A stretch of 64,000 bases of DNA from Torreya grandis (GCA_037957365.1 JARHVA010000666.1:4219501-4283500); one strand, 5' to 3'; positions 13,001 through 24,202 are shown, counted from the stretch's first letter. Numbers and translations are program-made. Notes: a model not told the origin generated them from the letters alone.

Positions 13001-13054
13001 ATTTCTCGAGTTGAGCTCGTGTGTTTATAGGCATATAAAGTAAACAACTTTATA

Positions 13055-13066
13055 GCTCTAATACTA
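13055..13066 (-). other. Primer binding site of the nested gypsy element
   Basis: GCTCTAATACTA differs at two positions from the complement of the tRNA-Met primer site TGGTATCAGAGC. Its position just inside the right LTR fixes the element's orientation as minus. Confidence 0.75.
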
Positions 13067-13067
13067 A

Positions 13068-13732
13068 TGATCTAAACCATGGGGCCTATGACCAAGTGTG
13101 TGGGGGATAACCAAGTTTGGTTTTATAGAGTCAATTATGGCATAACAAAATTAAGCACATTCGATAGGGACAAGGTCTTTACTTGTAGGAAATGTAACTT
13201 TTATTCAATAGAAAAGAATAAGGATAATGGTAAAATGTATTATAGTACATGAATTATAAAGTAGATACATGGAGCATGTTATCTACATTATGATTGTGTA
13301 TGGCATCAACCCTTGGCCATATACATATGTTACATAATTATAAAAAAAGAGTATAAGAGTAGTTACAATTACTATTAGTTATAAAGATGACAGTTGAGCC
13401 ATTTCTTCCTCCTTGTTGGATGATGGTTGAGATTCTAAGTTGGTGGTGACTAATATTTCAACTTAAAATATCCCTAACTATAAAGTGCCACTTGATAAAC
13501 CACATGGTAAAATTATTCTAACACATGGATGTGCTAGAGTGAAGAAAAATGTGGGCACGTGAATTTACGAGTGAGTACAGTGAGGTGCATAGGGTTACAC
13601 ATTTAGTAGAGTGTAGTGAAGTGCATCAGTTGTGATCAGGTGTGATATAAGTGTGAAATTATAACAACGTGTGTAGGACTTATGCACAAATGTGCAAGAA
13701 AGATTTGTGTTAAGGAGTATGAGTTATTTGTA
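13068..13732 (-). repeat. 5' LTR of the nested gypsy element
   Basis: Starts with TGATCTAAACC at 13068, two bases beyond the primer site, and ends near 13732 where the Tat-type gag resumes. It is a diverged copy of 7753-8430. Confidence 0.82.
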
Positions 13733-13739
13733 GATTAGT

Positions 13740-14400
13740 ACTTTAAATTTTGGAAATATTCCTTGGTTGGTTTATGGGTAGGTTCAAATTGTTTCATACA
13801 TAAATCTTGCCTTTTAGCTTGATCAAATGCTTCATTTAAAGTTTGTTGAGAAAAAGTTTGAACTTTATATTAAAGGTAAGATGTTCAAGTAGTGATAGCT
13901 AATTTAAAGAGGTTATCATTAATCATGTTGTGATCTATTTTATGAGCTAATTATTTACACCATTTGATGAAAGCAGGTGCTGATTTTGAAGGTAAATGCT
14001 ATCATTTATAAAATGATAAACAAATTTTTGATGGATCATTTTATTGAAATTATTTAACTAAAGCATTGATTGAATGTTATAATTGTGAGGTATAATGTTA
14101 AGGCACTTGATTGTACCATTCTAAAACATCTATTATGAATGTTTTGACTAAAATTTTGGTAGTATCAAAAGTATTTAGTTATACCCATTCGTTGTAGAGA
14201 TTATTGAATGTTTTAAGGAAAGAGGTAGGGTCTTTAGTTCTATCATATTTAATAGTTTGAGATATATTTCCAATATCAATGGATACTATGAAAAGATATA
14301 AAGGTTAATTTTAAAGGTTTTGAAGCATATTTTTATGAATAAGAGGTCAATGAATTATATTCCCATTCACATCTATAATGGGAGGAGGAATAAAATTTTG
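13740..14400 (-). pseudogene. Gag core of the Tat-type gypsy element
   Basis: The minus strand reads KDPTSFLKTFNNLYNEWV, a stop, LNTFDTTKI, VLEWYNQVPYHYTSQL and FIKWCK, then FSQQTLNEAFDQAKRQDL. The pattern (DPxxFLxTF, W in the middle, a SQQTLNEAF helix) fits a retrotransposon gag capsid. It is the continuation of the gag piece at 6851-7752, from which it was separated by the nested element. Confidence 0.75.
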
Positions 14401-14454
14401 GTTATTTTGAGGCATGATAAGAGGAGGTTGATTATCCATTTGTAATATGTGATG

Positions 14455-14850
14455 TTACATTTGCATAATTTGGGAATTATTGACTATTTTCATAACATTC
14501 ATTTGTTGAACCATTTGAACAATAATTTGAGTGGTATAAATGGGTGTATTTTGGTTGCTAGTGTTAAAAGGTGGTGTAAGGGTTTGATTGTTAAAGTTAG
14601 GGATAAGAATGTTTACTATGGGAGGATTCCATGTAGGAGTGTTTTTTATGATAATATATATTACTCCAATGGTATAATAAGGAAGTTTGGATAGGTTATT
14701 ATCATTATAAGTGTTAAATGGGTTAGATCTATTTAAGTAATCACTCTGGGTAATTTGAACCATGTTACAATCAATAGATTTAGATGAATTGTGGGAATAA
14801 GTGCACCATGAAAGGTTATCCTCTTGGGTGGCTATAAAGAAGCAACCCAT
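14455..14850 (-). pseudogene. Asn-rich N-terminal gag region of the Tat-type element
   Basis: An open stretch of 131 codons, rich in Asn, Gln, Thr and Ile (TYNDNNLSKLPYY, WNPPIVNILIP, NNQTLTPPFN). Low-complexity gag N-termini are common in this group. No domain is visible. The assignment rests on position, directly upstream of the gag core and in the same strand. Confidence 0.5.
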
Positions 14851-15213
14851 GTATCTTATAAATGGGTTAAGGTTATCTAATAATATTTTAATAGGTTATT
14901 TCATGATGATAAATAATATGGAAATAAATCTTGTAATGTGTAGATTGACCTTAAAAAAAAATTCTAAGAGTAAAACTAAATCGACCACTAATTAGACTAG
15001 ATCATCCAAATAAGATTTTGGTTATAAAAAATATATCAACCAAAATGTGTGAATTTGACCACATTGATGTAGTTGGTTTCTAAATATGAAAATATCTCAT
15101 AGTCTGGAAATGAACTAAGTCAAATAGAAGGTATGAAGTCGACCAAGTCAATGTAGTTTATTTTAAATAGAAAAAGACTAGGCTATATATAAATTATGTC
15201 TACCAATAGATAC

Positions 15214-15440
15214 TAAATTGAGTTGGTCAATTTAGTTGTATTAATAGGATGATATAAAAATATAGAAATAGACTAGGTTGAGATGGTCGACCTAGTTGGT
15301 AAAATAGAAAAATATCATGGTTTATAGGTTGATTAGGTCAAACTGGTCAACCTAGTTGTTAAACTAGGAAAACATAATAGTCTATAAAGATATTAGGTCA
15401 AACTAGTTGATATAATTCTATAATTTAACAAAAAAATTAA
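15214..15440. repeat. 60-bp tandem repeat, about 3.7 copies
   Basis: Three consecutive 60-bp units can be laid out, each with a GGTCAA/GACCTAGTTG block at its start and a TTAGGTC or CTAGGTT end (starts at about 15214, 15274, 15334), followed by a partial fourth copy. Confidence 0.75.
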
Positions 15441-16862
15441 TGGTTTGATTCTTAATTTAGTTCTAAATGCAAAAAATAAAGTTAAGCATATAGGTAAGCA
15501 GGTCGAGCTAGTTGATCTAGTTAAAACACACATCATTTAACTTATATCAACACTATCTAATACAATCTTATGATACATCATATAATGATAAATATAAAAC
15601 AACAACAATTTACTTTATATGATAATTAATTATTCAAAAATAAGATCAAAAAGTTGTACTAAAGGTTATGATTCAAGTGTAGGACTCTAAAGATACTTTC
15701 TTGTCCATTGGATAGTGTCAGCCCAATATTCTAAACCACTAACTATGGAGTAAGTGTCATTCCCATGTCCCACTAAACATATTTTCAAGGGTAAGCTAAA
15801 AGTAACTTCTTGGTTCTAACCACTAACTGATGCACCACAAAATCAAATAGATGGTTGAATTCCTAAGACTCAATATAAAGGGAAATCTTAGGCATTTCTA
15901 AAATACCATGAGTTGTGTATAAACTAAATACTATGTTTATCTTTGTACTATGGCTATGATTATTGGGGAAATCCCTCCACACCATGATATCTATAAACAA
16001 TAGACAAATATTGTAAATAAAATATTGCATAGCCTTTTGTGACAATAGCTAAGTAGTTTTAAAACTACTAGTACATAGTTTCTAGGGAAATCTAAACAAA
16101 GACAAAAAAAGACAAAAATCAATATTACGAAAGCCAAGTTTTAGTTTATAAAATCAAATAAATAACCAACAGAAAATTAAAGTGATTATAATTACTATCA
16201 AATATTGGTTAATTTTATTTATTTAAACTAGAAAGTGAAACACACTAAACAAGATCAATCAGATCAATTAAGTTGGATAAAAAAATAAAATGAAGTAAAG
16301 CTGATTGACTTAGTATTTTTTTAAAATAGGCTAGAACAAAAAAAATTAAGCAAGCTGACTTAGTTTTCTTGGTAGAAAATAAGCACAAAAATAGATCAAT
16401 CTGGTCAATTTAGTTGATTGTGTAGGTATAGTTTTATAGAGCTAAACAAATGATAAAAATAATATACAAATTTAATTTTCACTCAAAGGAAAGAAAATAA
16501 TTTTTTCTTAAAATTTGATAAAGTGGAAATATTAGACTGTTTAGATTGAACCTGGTAGATATAACAAGATCGACCAAGTTGATGTAGTATATTTTCCTAA
16601 GAATGTTGATTTTTCATTTGAATGGGTCATCTAAGTGAGATTATGATCCTGTAAAGGTAGAAAATAATATTATTGAATAAAATCAAGTTAGTTGATATAG
16701 ATTAAATAAAATGGATATAAACAAGAAAATAAAACTAGATCAATTGAGTTAGCTAAAAAATGAAATACATAAATGAATAGAATTAAGATGGTTGATTCAG
16801 TTAGGTACAAAAAGTAGACAAATGATTGGATTGATCAATTTCATCTAGTTTACTAAGATTGA

Positions 16863-17270
16863 AAACCCTTCACAAAAAATAGAACTAGGTCAACAAGCTC
16901 GATGAAGTTGGAAACCATGCACACAAAAATCCAAAGTATGTCAACAAGATCAATAAAGTTGAAAAAATTATGCAAATAAAGTATAACTAGGTTGATAGGC
17001 TTGATGGAGTTGAAAAACGTATGCATAGAAAGTAGAACTAGGTCATAGGATCAATGAAGTTGAAAAACCTATGCATAAAAAGTAGAACTAGGTTGATAGG
17101 CTTGATGGAGTTGAAAAACCTATGCATAGAAAGTAGAACTAGGTCATAGGATCAATAAAGATGAAAAACATGTGCATAAAAAGTAGAACTAGGTTGACAA
17201 GATTGACAAATTTTAAAAACATATGCACAAAGTATGAAATTGGATCTACATGATTGATCCAATTGACTAT
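16863..17270. repeat. 50/51-bp minisatellite, eight copies
   Basis: Units run from AAACCTATGCATA to GGAGTTGAA. Units with a CATAGGATCAATGAAG core (50 bp) alternate with units with a GATAGGCTTGATGGAG core (51 bp) in the centre of the array, giving a 101-bp higher-order period. The outer units are more diverged. Confidence 0.85.
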
Positions 17271-17290
17271 AAATTAAAATTAAAATTTTA

Positions 17291-19731
17291 ATGGTTAGAT
17301 TCATGCCAGGGTCACTAGAATGTATGCAAGTGAAATAAGACAAATCTATAACTTATCCTAGTTATTAATATCCAATCTTAGACAAGGTAATCAACTAACA
17401 ATCTGCTAATAATATTTTATTATATTAGGTTCATGACCAATTATAGATGCGTTAAATCTAACTAATGGATATATTACTACACCATATAAAAGGAGAGGTT
17501 TCTAAGGCCTCTAGTCAAATGACATTATGCTAGGTCTTATAATGTGATAAAGGAAATTAGTTAATCTACTAAATGAATATACAAGCTATTCTAGTGCTTA
17601 CCAAAGTTTGTGGCACAAATGGGGGAATACAATAAACATATATCATGCAAATATAATTATAGTCAAGATAATATATAAGTAATCTAAGTAAGGAAGAGAT
17701 ATAATTCAATCCATTAGTTGTGTAAGATCTATCGATCAAAATGAAGATCTATAAATACTTACCTTATTAGAGTGAACTCATCATGCCTCAATATCTCCCT
17801 TGGTCAATGGTGCTTTACAAGTGGTTATTTTTGTTTTTAAGGGTCACAATGACAAATCATCTCTAGGATAAAAGACTTATTTTATGCATCTAAAATGTCC
17901 ACAAAATGAATGCTACTACTCCAAGTTAAAACCTTAAGCAATGAAATCCTCAAATGAATTATAAACATATTTACGAGTTGTAATGACGTGCAATTGAATG
18001 ATCCTCTATTTAGAAATAAAGTAGAGGGGGTGTTTATATCTAAGGATTAACCCTAAACCCTCTCAAAAATTTAGCCAAGAAGGTCAGCCAGGTTGATCTT
18101 GTTTGGTAAGAAATAGATTCATTAGGCCTTGAAATAGGTGGGTCAGGTTAATGGAGTTTCATAACATGCATTGAATTCTCAATGAGGTCGACTGGGATGA
18201 AGTAGTATGAAAATGAAGAAAAAAGGGTGTTACCTAGTTAGGGGATATATATAAGGGTGAATTTATTAGGGGAGTGTAGAAGCTAGTTTTAATTTCTTAA
18301 GGAGTTGGATAAAAGTAGCTTGTAGTGGTTTTAGGTAATGGTAAAGGGACTAAAAATCCTACAAAGCATCAAAAGATGCCAACCCCTTTACTGATGCACC
18401 CTTTAAGGCATGCACTTAGAGAGTGGTCAAAGCATAATAGTGTGTCCCACTTTCTAGCATAAAAATGCCATATACACTTTCATCTTCTCCTCAAAATATA
18501 TTGAGTTTGGGTCATTGAAATTAATCAACAAATATATTTTATACTATATATAAAAATATGTAGTGCATGTACATTTTTCAAATTTCAAAAAAAAACATAA
18601 AGCATTTTTAAGGATTTATTTTTTAATCTTTTTTCTGGCCAGCTAACGAGATACATTATTATACTTTGATGCAGAGATTGAGACTCAACAAGTTCCTAAA
18701 TGAGATAAATCATCAATAAATGATAAAGTTACAAATATTTTGTGTATACAAAATCCACAAGTTCCTACATCAAAAAACACCCCAAATTTTTTTGTAAACC
18801 CTTTAAAAATGTCTCACAATACACTACAAATAAACTCAAGATTTCAAGTAAACTAATAGAAATTAAAACCTAGACAAGCATATACTAGATTAGCACTATG
18901 ATACTGTATTGGATTGGACTACATGATATATGCATCAAGTGAGTGCACATGTTTGTGATTGGCACAAGACAAACTATTACTCAAAAAAATAACTGCAAGC
19001 ATAATGAAATCACATACATGATATTATTACACAAAAAAAAGAACTAAATACAAAACATCCATTACAAAATATCATAAATGTGTGATGTACATATAAGGGA
19101 GGGCATGTGTAACTCCTCCCTAGAAAGCTCCATGAAAAGTGATCAAAGAGGAAAGAATAGAAGAGTAGCTCCCATACCCAAAATAGCTAATCAAGGGAGT
19201 TACTTCTTATTCCTCTATTCGAACTATAACTCTAATTATACCTAATAAAGTTTATCCATACAAGTAGTAAAACTCAAAGTGAAGGAAAAAAACATAATAA
19301 ATAAAGATGGGAAAATAATAAACCCCTACTCTAACAAGAGCTAAAACTTATGCTAGTTCTCAAAAATATCAATGTTGTATGAATATATTTTTTAATAAAA
19401 AACTAAATCTCATGAATTTAAAGTTGTATATTTAGTTCTCATATCAAAACACTAATAGAATATAAAGGAAAATATTGAAAATTTTATAATCTATGGCTTA
19501 CACCATTTTTTATTGGTAAAATTTTAAATTTAAATTCCTTTTATCTTAAATATTTGAAAAAAATAAAATTTATTTTTTTATTAATTGGTATCCTATTAAA
19601 CACTACATATCATGAAGTGACTAAAAATTAAAAGGATATAAATATTTTATGACATTTTATTTTTATTTTGGAGAATAGGATAAATATTATTTTATTCTAA
19701 TAAAATTGATATTACAATAATGACCAACCTT
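17291..19731. other. Gene-free AT-rich stretch
   Basis: No protein similarity recognised on either strand. The first kilobase still carries scattered copies of the GGTTGA motif of the repeat block, and a TATA-like CATATAAAAGG at about 17493 could belong to a decayed LTR. From 18500 to 19731 nothing stands out. Confidence 0.5.
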
Positions 19732-19736
19732 TGAAG
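19732..19736. other. Target site duplication, left copy (TGAAG)
   Basis: Identical to the 5 bp at 24522-24526 just outside the other end of the copia element. Confidence 0.92.
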
Positions 19737-20046
19737 TGTTGATGTTGCAGGAGCAACGTCGAGATCCCACTTCTAGCCCAATGTCTTGCACTTTTGGTGG
19801 AGGCTGACAGAGAGATTGAAGAGATGTGTCTCTTTGCCAATAGGGATATTGAAGAGATGTGTCTCTTTCCTCTCACTTTTATATATAATGATTCCTCATT
19901 GTTCAAGACAAACAGATAATTCAATCATAAGTATAATTTATAAGACAGAGCACACTTCTAAAGAGTAAATCAGATTTATCTTGTTGTGTTCATTATTCAT
20001 TGTGTTGCAATTTCTGATTGTTTCAATTTTGATCATAAAACTAACA
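19737..20046 (+). repeat. 5' LTR of copia element 19737-24521
   Basis: Starts TGTTGATGTT and ends AACTAACA. It contains an internal duplication: GATTGAAGAGATGTGTCTC is followed by a near copy about 35 bp later. A TATA box (TTTTATATATAA, about 19877-19888) marks the retroelement promoter. Confidence 0.95.
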
Positions 20047-20057
20047 TGGTATCAGAG
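20047..20057 (+). other. Primer binding site (tRNA-Met type)
   Basis: TGGTATCAGAG follows the LTR without a gap, the standard plant copia primer site. Confidence 0.93.
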
Positions 20058-20146
20058 TGGGTTTGAAGAAGATCGTGATCAGATTTGTCATTGCAACAAT
20101 ACTCTATATTGTTCTTTATATCTCGTCTATCCCTGTTTAAGTCAAG

Positions 20147-20990
20147 ATGGTGAACAGTCTTAAAATTGAGGATAGACTTGAAGGAGCATCCAACTTCACA
20201 TCATGGAGGTTTAGATTATTGCTCACCTTAGAATAAAATGACTTGGATGAGTTTGTGGAAACCAAAGTTCCTGAACCATTGGAGGAAGAATAGAAGTTGT
20301 AGTGGAAAAAGAAAGACATCAAGGCAAAGAAGATATTGGTTGACTCCATTAAAGATCATATTATTCTGATTGTCTCCAAGTTGAATATGGCAAGGGACAT
20401 GTTTAAAACCTTAGAGGAGATGTATGAAATCAACAACACCAGCTAGGCTATTGCACTAAAGCAAAAACTACATCATGTGAAAATGGAGAAAGGAAAAATA
20501 GTTATTGCTTACTTTATGAAGATTTTAGAATTAAAAAATTAGCTCTCTACAATTGGTCATGTAGTTGATGACAAAGACTTGACCATGCTTGATCTCAATG
20601 TCCTTCCTTCATCATGGGAATGTTAAATTCAAGGAATCAGTGCAAGATCAAAACTTCCCAAGTTTGATCGATTGAGGGCAGATTGCATTCAAGAAGAGTC
20701 TAGATTGGTTACTAGAGGAATTGGTTAAAGCTCTACCAATGAAGACATTAATGTCCTTACCTCTCAATCATTTAAGAAGAAAAGCAAGAATGAGAAGAAA
20801 ATATTCTTCAAGAGGAACAAAGATAATGGAACTAATGGTTCTCCCGCTTTCAAGAAGAAGAGGGACCTCTCCAAAATTCAATGATTTACGTGTGACAAGT
20901 ATGGTCACATTGCCAAACATTGTCCCTCCAGGCGTAAGCAACAAGCCACCATTGTAGATGTTGATGATGACTCTCCTTAGAAGGAATCAT
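20147..20990 (+). pseudogene. Gag of copia element 19737-24521
   Basis: Begins with ATG at 20147 (MVNSLKIEDRLEGASNFTSW), the usual N-terminus of copia gag in which the element binds its own capsid partners. In-frame TAG stops occur at 20291, 20300, 20444 and 20540, each at a place where the family has Gln. The nucleocapsid zinc knuckle is at about 20890-20930: FTCDKYGHIAKHCPSRRK, with the first Cys of the CCHC changed to TGA. A frameshifted copy of the middle region explains the Arg-rich open stretch in another frame at 20721-20957. Confidence 0.88.
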
Positions 20991-21007
20991 GTGAATATTT
21001 ATTATAT

Positions 21008-21478
21008 TTGGCATTGTCAAGTAATGTACCTACCGACACTAACACTTGGTTGATTTATAGTGGTGCATCTCGACACATCACTAGTTTTAAGAAGCATTTA
21101 TCAAACTTGATGGAGAGAAATTTTAGTGAACAAGTTATCATTGGAGATGATGCTAGCTATTCAGTGAAAGGGATTGGGATCTCTACTCTCCATTTAAAAT
21201 CTGGCATTACTCTAAGGTTAAGTGATGTTATTTATGTTCTAAGCATCAAATGCAATATGGTTTCCATTTCAGCCTTGGAAGATAAGGGTTATCAAGTTGC
21301 CTTCTTCAAAGGTAAAGTTCTTGTGTGGATAAAGAATTCCAACTTCAAAACTACTCAAATAATTGGAGTTAGACATGAGAGCCTCCATAGGCTAATCACT
21401 TATCCACTTCAGGCATTAGTACATGATTCTTCAAGCTTGTGTGATCTTTGGCATAGAAGATTGGCTCACCTACACTTT
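21008..21478 (+). pseudogene. Protease and integrase N-terminus of copia element 19737-24521
   Basis: An open stretch of 157 codons. TWLIYSGASRHITSFKKHL is the aspartic protease active site, but the catalytic Asp has become Tyr (TAT at 21056-21058). VIIGDDASYSVKGIG and LSDVIYVLSIKCNMVSIS are the conserved downstream protease blocks. LWHRRLAHLHF at the end is the start of the integrase zinc-binding domain (His-His part). TAG at 21479 replaces Gln in the next family residue. The enzyme would have been inactive even without stops. Confidence 0.9.
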
Positions 21479-22290
21479 TAGGCTCTACCTATCATGGAGA
21501 AGATGGTCACGAGTCTTCCAAAATTCAACTAGGAGCATGAAGGTACTTGCAAAGGTTGTGTCATGGGGATTAAGAGGGAGTTTTGTGTTCCTTACAACCC
21601 TCAAAAAAATGGTGTTGCAGAAAAGAAGAATAGATCTATTGTAGAAGCCACCAAAGCTATGATTCATGACCAAGATCTACAAACCTTCCTTTGGGCTGAA
21701 GCATCTAAGACAACTATTAATATTTAGAATAGAAGCCCTCGCCACATTTTAGAGAACATGACTCTCGAAGAAGCTTTCATAGGGGTGAAGTTAGAAGTAA
21801 CTAAATTGAGGATCTTTGGTTGTCTAGTATATTTTCACATACTAAAAGATAAAAGGACTAAGTTGAATCCTTCTAGTAAGAAGGGAATATTTTTAGGCTA
21901 TAGTGAAACTTCAAAAGCCTATAGAATTTACATTCTAGGTTAGAAGTTGATTGAGATCAGTAGGGATGTTACATTTGAAGAGGATGTTGCATTCAAAAGA
22001 TCCAAAAGCATTCATATGGAGATAGATAATGAAGACCAAGAGTCTCCTCAAGATATGGAAGTTGACCATACTCCTGAGATTTAGAGGGAAGTTTTTGATT
22101 CAAAAGAAGATGATGTTCTAGTTAAGCCTTTGGAACCAACTGATGGACCTAGTGGCATTGTTATAGTAAGAAAAAGGCCTCGGTGGACTCAAGAAAAAAT
22201 GCAAGAGTTAGGAAAATATACAACTCCCCAAAGATCTCTTAGAGAAAGTAAGAGACCTCATAAGTTCTTAGATTATGTGTTATTAATGAG
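21479..22290 (+). pseudogene. Integrase of copia element 19737-24521 with catalytic core deleted
   Basis: Integrase joins the DNA copy to the genome. The reading continues through CKGCVMG (the Cys-Cys half of the zinc finger) and then jumps directly to IKREFCVPYNPQKNGVAERK. Copia integrases have roughly 100 residues between these blocks, including both catalytic Asp residues (HSD and TDNGGE motifs); they are absent, while the Glu (GAA at 21620-21622) remains. The reading frame is kept across the junction at about 21565-21570. FLWAEA, LRIFGCLVYFHI and KGIFLGYSETSKAYRIY complete the domain. TAG stops at 21725, 21941 and 22082 stand at family Gln positions or nearby. Confidence 0.9.
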
Positions 22291-23257
22291 TCAAATTATT
22301 GAGTCTGAGCCTTCTAGTGTTGAGGAAGCTACTAGTCAACAAGTATGGAGAGATGTTATGGCTGAAGAGTATCAATACATCCTCAAGAATGATGTTTGGG
22401 ATATCATACCTAGACCTAAAGGAAAATCTATTATTTCTTCTAAGTGACTCTTCAAGATCAAGCATGCAGCTGATGGAAGAATTGAGAAGTACAAGGCTAG
22501 GTTTTTGGCTAGAGGATTCTCTCAAAAATAGGGAGTAGATTATGAGGAAACCTTTGCTCCAGTTGCTCATTATACATCCATCAGAACCATCATTATTATT
22601 GCAGCATTTAAAGGATGGAAATTACACCAAATGGATGTGAAGATAGCATTTCTAAATGGTGTAATCGAGGAAGAGGTACATATTGAGAAACCTTATGGTT
22701 TTGAGGTTCATGGGAAGGAGTCTCATGTTTACAAGCTGAAGAAGGCTTTGTATGGCCTTAAGTAGGCTCCTCATGCTTGGTACAAAAGAATTGATCGATA
22801 CTTGATGAGCTTGGATTTCTCCAAGAATGATGTTGATTCAAACCTATACTTCAAGGCAATTGATGGCAAAGCATTAATCTTGGTTCTCTATGTTGATGAT
22901 CTTCTTATTACTAGAGAAGATCACCTCATTTTCAAATATAAGGAGTTAGCTTCATAATTTGAAATGAAGGATCTCAATCTCTTACATTACTTCCTTGGTT
23001 TAGAAGTATGGCAGAAACTAGATGAGATCATTCTAAGTCAAGGGAATTATTCTATTGACATATTGATGAGATTTGGTATGATGAATTATAAATCGATGTC
23101 TACACTGATGGAGTCAAATTTGTTGAAGTTAAAAGAGGTTATAGCTAGTTCAGATCTAGTAGATCATAGCATGTACAGACAAATGATTGGTTCATTGATG
23201 TATCTAGTTAATACTAGACCAGATATTTACTATGCAGTGAGTACACTTAGTTAGTTT
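22291..23257 (+). pseudogene. Reverse transcriptase of copia element 19737-24521
   Basis: Copies the element RNA into DNA. EPSSVEEATSQQVWRDVMAE and NDVWDIIPRPKGKSIISSK lead in; after a TGA at the family's Trp, LFKIKHAADGRIEKYKARFL, APVAHYTSIRTI, MDVKIAFLNG, KKALYGLK and the catalytic YVDDLLIT (22889-22900) follow. PGLEVWQ-like FLGLEVWQKL and MYRQMIGSLMYLVNTRPDI complete the domain. The YVDD box is intact. Stops are mostly TAG (22529, 22763, 23252) or TAA at Gln positions. Confidence 0.92.
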
Positions 23258-23803
23258 GTGTGTGAACCAAGGAAAATACATCTAGTTGTAGTGAAGCATA
23301 TCCTAAGATACTTACATGGCATATTTGGATATAGCTTGAGATATTGTTCTAGTGTAGACTTGAAACTACATGGATATACTAATTTTGATTGGGCAAGGTG
23401 TGTCTCTTATCAGAAGAGCACCTCTGGATGTTGCTTCAGTTTGGGATCTATTATGATTTCCTAGTGCAATAGGAAATAGTCATCTGTAGCATTAAGTACA
23501 ATAGAGGTAGAGTATATTGTAGCTTGTATGGCAACTCAAGAAGTAGTATGGCTTTGTAAGCTCCTTACAAGATTATTTAAATAATCAATGGAGCCTACCA
23601 TCATTCATTGTGATAACCAGAGCTGTGTGAAGATTTCTATCAATCTAGTGTTTCATGATAGAACCAAGCATGTTGAGATCAAATACCATTATATCAAAGA
23701 TATGGTATTAAGGAAAGCTATTGAGTTAAGGTATATCAACACTGATGAGCAGATGGTAGACATTCTCACCAAGCCTCTCTCCAAGTTAAATTTTGTGTAC
23801 TTT
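23258..23803 (+). pseudogene. RNase H of copia element 19737-24521
   Basis: Removes the RNA strand during reverse transcription. HLVVVKHILRYLHGIFGYSL, LKLHGYTNFDWARC (family DADWAG; the first Asp is Asn), KSTSGCCFSLGS, VEYIVACMATQEVVWL, IIHCDNQSCVKIS and HVEIKYHYIKDMV are in family order, ending with DEQMVDILTKPLSKLNF. Stops at 23462 (family Trp) and 23477 (family Gln) are both TAG. Confidence 0.9.
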
Positions 23804-23867
23804 TGAGATAAGCTTGGTATAGTGGAGAATACAGTCTTAACTGAGAAAGAGTCTCAGTATCAGTAAT

Positions 23868-24110
23868 CCATTTATAATGAGTTCTTCTCTGTGAGAGAAG
23901 TTTGAGGTGAAATCCCTTGATAATGAGTTCTTATTTGTGAGAGAAGTTTGAGGTGAAATCCCTTGATAACGAGTTCTTCTCTGTGAGAGAAGTTCAAGGT
24001 TAAATCCCTTGATAATGATTTATTCTCTATGAGAGAAGTTTGAGGTGAAATCCCATGATAATGAGTTCTTCTCTATGATAGAAGTTCGAGGTGAAATCCC
24101 TTGATTCCAT
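23868..24110 (+). repeat. 46-48-bp tandem repeat in the 3' untranslated region of the copia element
   Basis: Five consecutive units of CCCTTGATAATGAGTTCTTC plus a GAGAGAAG...GAGGTGAAAT block lie between the end of RNase H and the polypurine tract. Unit 2 carries a 2-bp GA insertion. Confidence 0.9.
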
Positions 24111-24202
24111 ACTCTAGGATAGCCATGATGGATGTCATCCATTGTGGTTGATATCATGATGAGGTGATATGTCTTATATAGCTAGAAGTATCCTCCCTAG
24201 CT

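Larger units (their letters stand above)
7753..13732 (-). mobile_element. Nested Ty3/gypsy retrotransposon with both LTRs
   Basis: About 6.0 kb, inserted in the gag gene of the Tat-type element. Direct repeats at 7753-8430 and 13068-13732 are its LTRs; a tRNA-Met type primer site lies inside the right LTR, so the element runs right to left. Gag, protease, reverse transcriptase, RNase H and integrase remnants follow in the Ty3/gypsy order. I could not see a clean target duplication or polypurine tract, and the LTRs differ at many positions, so this is an old insertion although younger than its host element. Confidence 0.88.
3700..14995 (-). mobile_element. Ty3/gypsy retrotransposon of Tat/Athila type, split by another element
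   Basis: Gag, protease, reverse transcriptase and RNase H remnants occur in this order on the minus strand at 14.9-13.7 kb and 7.75-3.7 kb. The gap 7753-13732 is a younger LTR element inserted in gag. Family features are the gag knuckle of the form C-FHxxxGHxxxxC, the protease motif SYNILLG, and YVDDL in the reverse transcriptase. LTRs and an integrase could not be identified, so both outer limits are uncertain. Stops and frameshifts are frequent throughout; the element is dead. Confidence 0.85.
14996..17290. repeat. Block of diverged tandem repeats with a GGTCGACC/GGTTGA motif
   Basis: The words AGGTCGACC, GGTTGATAGG, GATGTAGTTG and AACTAGGTC recur through this block at spacings of about 50-80 bp. 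Two sub-arrays are regular enough to measure (listed separately). Looser copies continue to about 18200. The block lies upstream of the Tat-type gag, where the 5' untranslated region and LTR of that element should be; whether it belongs to that element is inference. Confidence 0.7.

Noticed and set aside
7741..13740. Perfect target duplication for the nested gypsy element
   Set aside because: The bases flanking the LTR ends do not match; the ends are too decayed to identify one.
14449..14694. 81-codon plus-strand open frame
   Set aside because: Overlaps the Asn-rich gag reading on the minus strand.
15000..17290. Possible CRISPR-like array
   Set aside because: Units are contiguous and diverged along their whole length, without constant repeats and unique spacers; this is a plant minisatellite.
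17152..17343. 63-codon minus-strand open frame
   Set aside because: It lies in the 50/51-bp minisatellite and has no protein-like features.
21485..21673. Minus-strand open frame inside the copia integrase
   Set aside because: Shadow of the plus-strand integrase.
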